Below, piece by piece: positions 21,816 through 28,162 of a DNA stretch of 28,162 bases. The notes below the pieces were generated by a model. It worked only from the letters and a program-made list of their open reading frames with translations, was not told where the DNA came from and did no database searches. Source of the DNA: Bog-756 sp050014755 (GTDB lineage: Bacteria; Actinomycetota; Acidimicrobiia; Acidimicrobiales; RAAP-2); NCBI GenBank assembly GCA_050014755.1, contig JBEKCS010000047.1, positions 1 to 28,162 on the forward strand, read 5' to 3'. Position numbers and translations under genes: made by a program. Positions within the stretch are counted from its first letter, which is position 1. Each line of letters starts with the position of its first letter.

Positions 21816-22850
21816 TCAGTGCGTCGCAAAGTAGATGCGCAGCGTCTGTTCGGTCTGGGGGTTCTGGCCGTTGAGCGCCCCGGAGCTGCCGTAGTCCCAC
21901 AACGTGGTCTCTGCGACCCGGTGGGAACGGGTCCACTTGAGAGCCGACAGCATGAAGGCAGGGTCGTCCCCTCCGCCCACGACGTTCGCCACGTCAGCGG
22001 ACCCACTGGTCGACGGCCGAGGCCCGAGTCTCAGGCCCAGCTCGGGGATGGCGAGCGGCCTACCGACCTTGCTGCCGAATGTGGCCAGCCAGTCGAGGCC
22101 CCATCGTTGGGTGAGGACGGTGTGGAACTCGGCGGCCGCCCCGTGGTACACCTTCCACGCCGAGTCGTAGACGTCGAGTCCGACGAGGTCCACGTACTGA
22201 TCGCCCGGGTAGTACGACACGAGGTTCCCCACTGCGGCGTCCCCCGCGCCCTGGTCGCCACGATCGGGATTCCACATGAACTCGAAGTCCTGGCCGGGGA
22301 CGGATCGCATCGACGTGACGATGTTGCGCCAGTACCCGACGAACGCCGACGGCTGGCCACCGGCATACCAGGGGTAGGACTTCTGGTTGAACTCCCATCC
22401 GAGTCGCAGGATGGAATCGCCCATGCCGGCGGCGACGAGGTTCTCGGCCAACGTGCGGAAGTACCCGTCGTAGGAACCTGCCGCCCCGGCGGCCAACGAG
22501 ACCCCTCCGCCTTCCGGGAGCATCGGCACCCCCCAGACCATCCGGAAGTCCGATCCCGACCACCTCTCCAGGTCCCACTGATCGTCGTCGATGCCCGCCC
22601 AGGTGCGATCGTCGAGGTAGTCCGAGGCCAGGGTGAAGCGACGTCCCACTGCCGATTCGGCGGTCACGAGTGCCGCAGGGTCACCCGGCCCGACGTACGC
22701 GGTCAGCCCGGGGGCCACCGGCATCTTCGTATGGGCCGGCACGGGGCCGGCGCTGGTCGAGCACCCGGCCATCGTCACGGCGACCACGGCAACGGCCACC
22801 GCCTGGGTGAGGGCGGCCCGGGGCCTGCGCGACCTTCGGTCCACCGTCAC
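21816..22850 (-). CDS. GH26-type glycoside hydrolase, lipoprotein
   Basis: A predicted exported, lipid-anchored glycan hydrolase of 344 residues. A basic N-terminus and hydrophobic stretch end in the lipobox TMAGC with Cys30. The TIM-barrel catalytic region shows the acid/base E153 in LRLGWEFN and the nucleophile E270 in AIPELG, as in GH26 beta-mannanases and related enzymes. It has MWNPDRGDQGAGD and LVGLDVYD between them. The GTG at 22850 is chosen since it gives a clean signal peptide and has GGAGGGA upstream; the open frame extending to 24512 is antisense to a GT2 gene. A close paralogue starts at 26530, roughly 60% identical by eye over the barrel. GH26-like enzymes within polysaccharide operons are thought to trim or release the polymer; substrate is unknown. 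Confidence 0.85.
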   Translation of the reverse strand: MTVDRRSRRPRAALTQAVAVAVVAVTMAGCSTSAGPVPAHTKMPVAPGLTAYVGPGDPAALVTAESAVGRRFTLASDYLDDRTWAGIDDDQWDLERWSGSDFRMVWGVPMLPEGGGVSLAAGAAGSYDGYFRTLAENLVAAGMGDSILRLGWEFNQKSYPWYAGGQPSAFVGYWRNIVTSMRSVPGQDFEFMWNPDRGDQGAGDAAVGNLVSYYPGDQYVDLVGLDVYDSAWKVYHGAAAEFHTVLTQRWGLDWLATFGSKVGRPLAIPELGLRLGPRPSTSGSADVANVVGGGDDPAFMLSALKWTRSHRVAETTLWDYGSSGALNGQNPQTEQTLRIYFATH

Positions 22851-23063
22851 CTGCCCGAGGTCCCTCCGCAGTCGTCCACATCTGCTCCCCTCAGTACCGT
22901 CGCCCGGGGTCGGGCCCTGTGGCAGCCACCGTGGCAATCGCACAGAGGATCGTACGCGACCGTCGCGGTATGGGGCGCGCGCCTCCGACCGGCACGCCCG
23001 GTACCCGTTCGTCGAGGGCGCATCGGAGGCGCCATCCGGGTTCGTCGTCTTCGGTCGGATTGG

Positions 23064-24032
23064 ATGAACGACGTCTGGCTGGGCGACAATCCAGACATGG
23101 CCGCCACGGACGATCGGGTTTCGGTGGTGATCGCCTGCCACACCCAGGAGCGACTCGAGTTCCTGGTGGCCGCGATCGAGTCGGTGTCCGCGCAGGAGCC
23201 ACAACCGGCATGCGTCGTGGTCTCGGTCGATCATGAGCCCGAACTGGCAAGGATCGTCTCGGCTCGCTTCCCCGACGTGATCGTGGTCGAGAACGTGCAT
23301 GCGAAGGGTGCCTCGGGCACCCGCAACACGGGCGCTGCGCAGACGACGACGCCGTTGGTGGCATTCCTCGACGACGATGCGCGGGCTCGACCCGCGTGGT
23401 TGTCGGCACTGGTGGAACCGTTCGACGATCCCGACGTCGTCTGCACCGGAGGCCATGTGGTGCCGGCGTGGTCGGGATCCGAGCCCGGCTGGTTCCCTGA
23501 CGAATTCGCATGGGTGGTGGGCGCCTCCCATCGCGGGCTGCCGACCACACGGGCGAGGGTGAGGAACGTCTGGAGCGAGAACATGGCGGTGCGCAGCGAG
23601 GCCTTCTCCCAGGTCGGGGGGTTCCGCCTCGACTTCGGGAAGGTGGGTGCCGTCTCGCGTCCGGAGGACACCGATCTGTGCATCCGGTTGGGCAAGAGCG
23701 CTCCGGGCGCATCGGTCGTCTACGTTCCCGACGCCGTCGTCGATCACCACGTGGGAGCCGAGCGTGCGCGTTTCGGATTCTTCGTCAAGCGGTGCTATTT
23801 CGAGGGTCGAGGCAAGATCGAGCTGGCCCGGCACAACGAAGGGAACGACGACCTTGGCGACGAGCGGGAGTACCTCCTCCGCACGATCCCCCAGGGTCTG
23901 GTCCGCTACATGCGCACCGGCGTCTCGAACCGGGACGCCGACCAGATCAAGCGGGCCGGAGCCGTCCTCGGAGGACTGGCTGCGGCGGCGTCGGGTGCCG
24001 CCGTATCCCTGGCCCGCCGCCAGCCGGCCTAG
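23064..24032 (+). CDS. Family 2 glycosyltransferase
   Basis: A 322-residue GT-A transferase with VSVVIACHTQERLEFL near the N-terminus, the conserved GASGTRNTGA segment, the donor/metal motif AFLDDDARA and the later SENMAVRSEAF and PEDTDLCIRLG segments typical of the second half of GT2 enzymes. A hydrophobic Ala-rich C-terminus might touch the membrane. The ATG at 23064 is used; an ATG at 23097 would also keep the whole domain, and neither has a strong ribosome site. It is divergent from the GH26 lipoprotein gene across 213 bp and ends tail to tail with the next GT2 gene, the two stop codons sharing the bases CTAG at 24029-24032. Confidence 0.87.
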   Translation: MNDVWLGDNPDMAATDDRVSVVIACHTQERLEFLVAAIESVSAQEPQPACVVVSVDHEPELARIVSARFPDVIVVENVHAKGASGTRNTGAAQTTTPLVAFLDDDARARPAWLSALVEPFDDPDVVCTGGHVVPAWSGSEPGWFPDEFAWVVGASHRGLPTTRARVRNVWSENMAVRSEAFSQVGGFRLDFGKVGAVSRPEDTDLCIRLGKSAPGASVVYVPDAVVDHHVGAERARFGFFVKRCYFEGRGKIELARHNEGNDDLGDEREYLLRTIPQGLVRYMRTGVSNRDADQIKRAGAVLGGLAAAASGAAVSLARRQPA

Positions 24033-25048
24033 TCGTCCCGCCGAGCCGGGCCGGCCTGGCCCGCAGGCCATCCCTTGACTACGGAGAGCAGGTCCTGAAG
24101 GGCCCACCTCCAGTCGAGGCCGTCGGTCCTTCGGCGCGAGTACTCGCCCTTCGCCACGCTGAGTCCGATCGAGGCGACCGCGCGCGCGGGCCGTTCGGTG
24201 AGCCTGGCCAGACGTGCTTCCATCTGCGCCCGGGCGTCGAGGAAGTACTTCTCGGTCTCGATCTCGAAATCCGGCCCCGCCAGCGGGGCGAAGAAGCGGG
24301 CCCACTCCGACGCGGCGGCGATCCGGTGCCGGATGCGGTCGCTGTGATCGGTGTGGGTGCGCGCCGCCTGGGCGAGCGTCTTGGATGCTCCCTCCACATT
24401 GCTGCGGTGCTGCCGGTACAGGATCAGCCGGTCGGGGATGCGTACGGTCCGTCCCCTGACCGCGGCGAGGAGCTTGACCAGGTCGTCGTGGTTCATCTGG
24501 CCCGTCGACCACTGTGACGCCGGGCGGAGGGCCCAGTCGCAGCCATCGAGGAGGCCGCGATCGAAGAGCATTGCGTTTCCGCCTATGGGGAACCAGACAT
24601 TGCCCTGCAGCCGGTCCTCGACCACTACCCGGTGGACGCGGGGGTAGCCGGTCCTGGTCGGGTGCAGTCGCTCGTCGACGGACCGCACCCCGTGCGCGAC
24701 CAGATCGGCCTTTCGGTCCTGCACCACGGCGAGGAGGCGGTCGAGCTTGGACGGGAGCCAGACGTCGTCTTGGTCGGCGAACGCGATGTACCTCCCCTGT
24801 GAGGCCTCGACCGACGTGAGGAAGTTCGTGCCCACCCCGCTGTGCCGGTTGTGGATGACGGTCACTGGAAACGCCGAGGACCGTCGGAACCTCTCGATCA
24901 TGTCGAGGGTGCCGTCGTTCGAACCGTCGTCACCGACGACCAGCTCGTCAGGTGGCCGATGCTGACGGGCTATGCTGGCGAGCTGCTCTTCGAGATACCG
25001 CTCGCCGTTGAACGTGGCCAGGACGACAGAGATCGTGATCGACGCCAC
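24029..25048 (-). CDS. Family 2 glycosyltransferase, rhamnosyltransferase-like
   Basis: A 339-residue GT-A transferase with TISVVLATFNGERYLEEQL at the start, GDDGSNDGT and the donor motif FADQDDVWLPSKL. The (A/S)DQDDVW form is typical of alpha-rhamnosyltransferase-like members such as those building O-antigen and capsule, but the sugar cannot be fixed from sequence. The C-terminal half has a basic, amphipathic helix region. The GTG at 25048 is supported by AGGAG seven bases upstream, so the open frame back to 26149, antisense to a GT4 gene, is not used. It is divergent from the GT4 gene across a 321-bp gap. Confidence 0.88.
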   Translation of the reverse strand: MASITISVVLATFNGERYLEEQLASIARQHRPPDELVVGDDGSNDGTLDMIERFRRSSAFPVTVIHNRHSGVGTNFLTSVEASQGRYIAFADQDDVWLPSKLDRLLAVVQDRKADLVAHGVRSVDERLHPTRTGYPRVHRVVVEDRLQGNVWFPIGGNAMLFDRGLLDGCDWALRPASQWSTGQMNHDDLVKLLAAVRGRTVRIPDRLILYRQHRSNVEGASKTLAQAARTHTDHSDRIRHRIAAASEWARFFAPLAGPDFEIETEKYFLDARAQMEARLARLTERPARAVASIGLSVAKGEYSRRRTDGLDWRWALQDLLSVVKGWPAGQAGPARRDD

Positions 25049-25181
25049 GCCGTTCTCCTCGTGTGACCAGCCGCATCGCGCACGGAAAGCGCTCGGTGCG
25101 GGTGACGCTACCAGCGGCGCGGAAACAGCGGCAAAGCGACAGACGGCGAGGGAGCAGATGCGGCCACGATCGCGGCCATGC

Positions 25182-25251
25182 CGTGGCCGGTCCCGTGGTC
25201 GGTCCAGTGGCCGGACCCGTCGCCTTCCCGCGGCCGTCCCGCGGCCGGTCC
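25182..25251. repeat. Degenerate 12-bp tandem repeat in a divergent gap
   Basis: Six adjoining units of 11-12 bp resemble CGTGGCCGGTCC, with starts at 25182, 25194, 25206, 25218, 25229 and 25240; the fourth is the most diverged. The array lies in the 321-bp gap between the divergent GT2 and GT4 genes (25049-25369), where I see no gene. It may be a minisatellite or clustered protein-binding sites. Confidence 0.5.
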
Positions 25252-25325
25252 TCGGCCGGATCGGTGGAACCAGCGCCGCCACCGCGCTCGTCGGCTCACC
25301 GGATTGCTGGTGTACCGTACGCTCT

Positions 25326-25349
25326 GGACCTGTTGTCGGACCTGTTGTC
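25326..25349. repeat. Perfect tandem pair of 12-bp repeats before the GT4 gene
   Basis: GGACCTGTTGTC occurs twice without a gap, 20 bp before the GT4 start codon. A direct repeat with 12-bp period could be a regulator site or affect initiation of translation, since the GT4 gene lacks a well-placed ribosome site. Confidence 0.45.
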
Positions 25350-25369
25350 ACAGACTGGTGGCCTGAGGG

Positions 25370-26533
25370 ATGCCCGAAGAGCACAAGCGGTCGCCGACGA
25401 TCGTGATCCTGGTGTCCGACTATTTCCCCTCGCGGGGTGGCACCTCCACCCAGACGAGGCTCCATGCGCTGGAATTGGCTCGGCGCGGGTGGGATGTCAC
25501 CGTCCTGACACGTCGGGTCCGGAGCCGCATGGGGAGTAGTGAGCTGGAGGGGATCTACGTCCGCCGGATCGCCCTGCCCGGTCGCGGACGACTGGCCAAG
25601 GGGCTCGACCTGCTCCTGTCGTGGGTGTGGTTGGCCCGGCGCCGGCGGTCCCTCGATGCGGTGAGCGTGATGATGGACGCGGACTTCGCGTTGGCTGCCT
25701 GTGCCGCCGGTCTCGGACGGTCCACCGTCGTGACCTGGGTGACCCGGGGAGACGCGACCCGGCTGCTCGGCGGCCGGGTCGGGGGTTTCCGGCGCTGGAT
25801 GCTCCGCAACTGCGCCCAGGTGGTGCTGACGGCTCGCATGGAGGACGAGCTGCACGAGCTCGGCGTACCGGAGGTCTCGATCATTCCGGTACCGGTGGAC
25901 ACAGCCCGCTTTCGCCCACCATCGGACATCGAGAAGGCCGATGCCGTCCGGGACCTCAAGATCGACAGCGGGCCCATCATCCTGTTCGTCGGCCACCTCC
26001 AGGAGCGCAAGGGGGTCGATCTGCTGATCCGGGCCTTCGGGCAGCTGCTCGACGCCGGCCTCGACGCACATCTGGTGATCGTCGGTGGTCCCGTAGAGAC
26101 CGTCGACCACCGCTACGTGGAGTCGCTCGAGACGATCGTCCGCGAACACGGGATGGACGAGCGGGTGATCTTCACCGGCCCCAAGGACGACGTCGCCCCC
26201 TACCTGTCCGCCGCCGACATCTTTTGCCTCGCCTCACACCGCGAGGGGATGCCGAACGTCCTCCTTGAGGCCATGGCCTGCGGATTGGCGTGCGTGGCCC
26301 CCGCATCCGCAGGAGGAGACGAACTGCTCTACGGGTCGGTCGGCCTGATCCCCGCGTCGAATTCGCCCGCAGATCTCGCCGGTGCGCTGATACCGCTCCT
26401 CGGGGACCCGGACCGCCGCCGGGCACTGGGTACGTCGGCGGCGGCACGGGTCCGGAACCACGAGCCTGGCCGGATCATCGCCGCCTACGAGGGTCTCTGG
26501 CCGGTCGGAGGGGCCGTCCCGGAGGGGGGATGA
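25370..26533 (+). CDS. Family 4 glycosyltransferase (GT-B fold)
   Basis: A retaining GT-B transferase of 387 residues. The N-terminal domain has YFPSRGGTSTQTRLHALEL (acceptor side, 18-36). The C-terminal donor domain has FVGHLQERKGVDLLIRAF, LVIVGGP, the VIFTGPKDDVAPYLSAADIF segment and the EX7E-type motif SHREGMPNVLLEAMACG, with both acidic residues in place. Such enzymes use nucleotide sugars such as GDP-mannose or UDP-glucose and act at the cytoplasmic face. The ATG at 25370 is the first start after a stop; GAGG lies too close for a normal ribosome site, so the start is less certain, and a GTG at 25403-25405 is an alternative. Its stop overlaps the start of the repeat-bearing GH26 gene as ATGA (26530-26533), so the two are probably translated together. 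Confidence 0.9.
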   Translation: MPEEHKRSPTIVILVSDYFPSRGGTSTQTRLHALELARRGWDVTVLTRRVRSRMGSSELEGIYVRRIALPGRGRLAKGLDLLLSWVWLARRRRSLDAVSVMMDADFALAACAAGLGRSTVVTWVTRGDATRLLGGRVGGFRRWMLRNCAQVVLTARMEDELHELGVPEVSIIPVPVDTARFRPPSDIEKADAVRDLKIDSGPIILFVGHLQERKGVDLLIRAFGQLLDAGLDAHLVIVGGPVETVDHRYVESLETIVREHGMDERVIFTGPKDDVAPYLSAADIFCLASHREGMPNVLLEAMACGLACVAPASAGGDELLYGSVGLIPASNSPADLAGALIPLLGDPDRRRALGTSAAARVRNHEPGRIIAAYEGLWPVGGAVPEGG

Positions 26534-28162
26534 ACCGATCCCCGCCAGACCCTGGGGGCCGGGCCCGGGTGGGTGGTGTCCTCATCTGCCGCGGCACCCG
26601 GCGATTTCGCCTCAAGGTCCCCTGGCGACGTGCCGATACGCGGCTCATGGGGCGCTTCGCGAGGGTGTATGTACTGGTGCTGTCCGGTGTTCTGGTGGGA
26701 TCGCTCATCGGACTCGGCCTTCCGGACGCCCGATCGGCAGCTTCGTCTCCGCCCGCCGCCCCGCTGGCGTTCACCGCCTATGTGGGTGCCGGCAACCTGT
26801 CCGGCCTGCAGACGACCGCCAGTGAGCTCAACTACACCGTGACGTCGGCATCGGACTATTTCGACGACAGCAGCTGGACCGGGATCTCCGACGACCAATG
26901 GGCCATCGACCGGTGGAAGGGTAGTGGCCTCAACATGACCTGGGGCGTGCCGATGCTCCCCACCACCTCCGGGGTAACCCTGGCCGTCGGGGCCACAGGC
27001 GCCTACGACTCCTACTTCCACACGCTGGCGGTAAACCTCGTGGCGGCGGGCATGGGCAACGCCATCCTCCGGCTCGGTTGGGAGTTCAACGAGCAGTCGT
27101 TCCCGTGGTATGCGGCCGGCCAATCAGCGAACTTCGTGGCCTACTGGCGCCAGATCGTGACGACGATGCGGTCGGTGTCGGGCGAGTCGTTCCGGTTCGC
27201 ATGGAATCCCAACCGGGGCGATCAGGGCGCGGGCGACGCGGCAATGGGGAATTTCGCCTCGTACTACCCCGGGAACACCTATGTGAATCTTGTGGGCCTC
27301 GACGTGTACGACACCGCGTGGGGGACCTACCCCGGCGCTGCGGCCGAGTTCCAGAACATGTTGACCCAGCCCTGGGGCCTCGACTGGATCGCCTCCTTCG
27401 CCGCAGCACACGGCAAGGGGCTGTACTTCCCCGAGGTCGGGCTCGGGTGGGGAACCTCTGCTCCGAACAGCGGGCAGGTGACGGCGAGTGGGGCAGTCTG
27501 CGGCGGTGACGATCCGACATTCGTGACCGACATGCTGTCGTGGGCCCAGAGCGAACACACGGTCGGGCTGGTCTACTGGGACGGCGGGACCTCTTCGATC
27601 GAGGGGGGGGACGACCCGCTGACCAAGCAGGCGTTGATCGCGGCGCTGGCATCGCTGACCACGACGCCGACATCGACCACCACCACCACCGCTCCGGTCG
27701 CCACCACCACCACCACCACCACTACGACCACCACCACCGCTCCGGTCGCCACTACCACCACTACGACCACCGCCCCGGTCGCGACCACCACGACCACCCT
27801 GGCGCCCGCCTCGACCCGGGCGTCGACATCGTCCGCGGTGGACACTCCGGGCAGGGGAGTTAGCGGCTACGAGGAGGTGGCCTCCGACGGCGGGATCTTC
27901 GCCTTCCACGCGCCCTTCCACGGATCGGTCGGAGGCCTCCCGCTCAACGCGCCCATCGTGGGGATGGCGGTCGACCCGGCCACCGGCGGCTACTACGAGG
28001 TGGCCTCCGACGGCGGGATCTTCGCCTTCGACGCTCCCTTCCACGGATCGGTCGGAGGCCTCCCGCTCAACGCGCCCATCGTGGGGATGGCGGTCGACCC
28101 GGCCACCGGCGGCTACTACGAGGTGGCCTCCGACGGCGGGATCTTCGCCTTCGACGCTCCCT
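26530..28162 (+). CDS. GH26-type hydrolase with Thr-rich linker and 41-residue repeats (partial)
   Basis: The reading frame runs off the right end after 544 codons. Order: a basic cytoplasmic leader (1-43), a hydrophobic export signal (about 44-64) with likely cleavage after ARSAA (67-71), a GH26-like barrel (about 80-375) with acid/base E185 in LRLGWEFN and nucleophile E302 in LYFPEVG, a Thr-rich linker (about 377-437, with three APVA spacers) and at least two full 41-residue repeats from residue 446. The barrel is a paralogue of the lipoprotein GH26 at 21816-22850. The ATG at 26530 overlaps the GT4 stop and has GGAGG upstream; an ATG at 26647 would give a more ordinary signal peptide and is a real alternative. 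The repeats probably hold the enzyme on the cell surface or bind glycan (inference). A run of eight G at 27603-27610 lies inside the catalytic region's end. Confidence 0.87.
   Translation, partial: MNRSPPDPGGRARVGGVLICRGTRRFRLKVPWRRADTRLMGRFARVYVLVLSGVLVGSLIGLGLPDARSAASSPPAAPLAFTAYVGAGNLSGLQTTASELNYTVTSASDYFDDSSWTGISDDQWAIDRWKGSGLNMTWGVPMLPTTSGVTLAVGATGAYDSYFHTLAVNLVAAGMGNAILRLGWEFNEQSFPWYAAGQSANFVAYWRQIVTTMRSVSGESFRFAWNPNRGDQGAGDAAMGNFASYYPGNTYVNLVGLDVYDTAWGTYPGAAAEFQNMLTQPWGLDWIASFAAAHGKGLYFPEVGLGWGTSAPNSGQVTASGAVCGGDDPTFVTDMLSWAQSEHTVGLVYWDGGTSSIEGGDDPLTKQALIAALASLTTTPTSTTTTTAPVATTTTTTTTTTTTAPVATTTTTTTAPVATTTTTLAPASTRASTSSAVDTPGRGVSGYEEVASDGGIFAFHAPFHGSVGGLPLNAPIVGMAVDPATGGYYEVASDGGIFAFDAPFHGSVGGLPLNAPIVGMAVDPATGGYYEVASDGGIFAFDAP
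27865..28162 (+). repeat. Near-identical 123-bp coding repeats, array continues outside
   Basis: Units start at 27865, 27988 and 28111, each 123 bp (41 codons), with a core like EVASDGGIFAF, then FHGSVGGLPLNAPIVGMAV. The DNA of the first two units differs at only a few bases and the third is identical as far as visible, so the array is recent or kept uniform by gene conversion. It belongs to the same family as the fragment at 129-554, which is far more diverged. Confidence 0.9.

Noticed and set aside
21819..24032. A 737-residue forward open frame covering the GH26 lipoprotein region
   Set aside because: The first 1.2 kb are antisense to the GH26 gene and have the Arg/Gly/Asp-rich look of shadow translation; only the part from 23064 shows GT2 motifs.
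22851..24512. Extension of the GH26 lipoprotein frame upstream
   Set aside because: It is antisense to the GT2 gene and would bury the signal peptide.
27661..27800. ACC-rich tract as a CRISPR-like or non-coding repeat
   Set aside because: It is in frame with the GH26 gene and encodes an ordinary Thr-rich linker with APVA spacers; no spacer-repeat structure is present.

Overview
The window comes from a high-GC actinobacterium. I infer a lineage near class Acidimicrobiia because it combines GAF-ANTAR proteins, a DUF2510 protein, long Thr/Ser linkers on exported proteins, frequent GTG starts, and secreted repeats of the GY(W/Y)-x(5-7)-G-(I/V)-x-AF type. The taxonomic call is inference; no marker gene is present.

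Left part (1-6300): the tail of an unknown gene, then an orphan fragment of a secreted-type repeat protein with no start codon. Next comes a signalling cluster: two GAF-ANTAR proteins (predicted RNA-binding antiterminators), one GAF-GGDEF-EAL protein for cyclic-di-GMP turnover, and, facing it, a double-GAF protein that stops a few residues into a GGDEF domain. A DUF1269 membrane protein follows. By eye this cluster has lower GC than the DNA to its right, and the change falls close to the truncated GGDEF end.

Middle part (6300-12500): ordinary accessory metabolism and envelope genes. These are an iron-type alcohol dehydrogenase divergent from a TauD-type dioxygenase with a 30-bp inverted repeat between them, a two-module VOC protein, a DUF4232 lipoprotein, a DUF2510 membrane protein, a small double-CxxC protein, and a small membrane protein with a histidine-rich SHxxLDxxPH motif.

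Right part (12600-28162): a cell-surface or extracellular polysaccharide locus. It holds four GT2 glycosyltransferases, one GT4 glycosyltransferase, a polytopic GT-C-like membrane protein coupled to a DUF1616-like membrane protein, a sulfotransferase, an aldo/keto reductase and a GMC oxidoreductase in the same operon as glycosyltransferases, and two paralogous exported GH26-type glycoside hydrolases. One GH26 is a lipoprotein. The other carries a Thr-rich linker and a 41-residue repeat array that runs off the window, and its repeats belong to the same family as the orphan fragment at the left end.

Working model (inference): the cytoplasmic and membrane glycosyltransferases build a glycan, the GMC/AKR pair changes its oxidation state or stereochemistry, the sulfotransferase adds sulfate, and the GH26 enzymes trim or release the product outside the cell. 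The upstream GAF/ANTAR/c-di-GMP proteins could couple this to environmental signals, but nothing in the sequence links the two regions directly. No wzx, wzy or ABC exporter, tRNA, rRNA, CRISPR array, transposase or integrase was seen.
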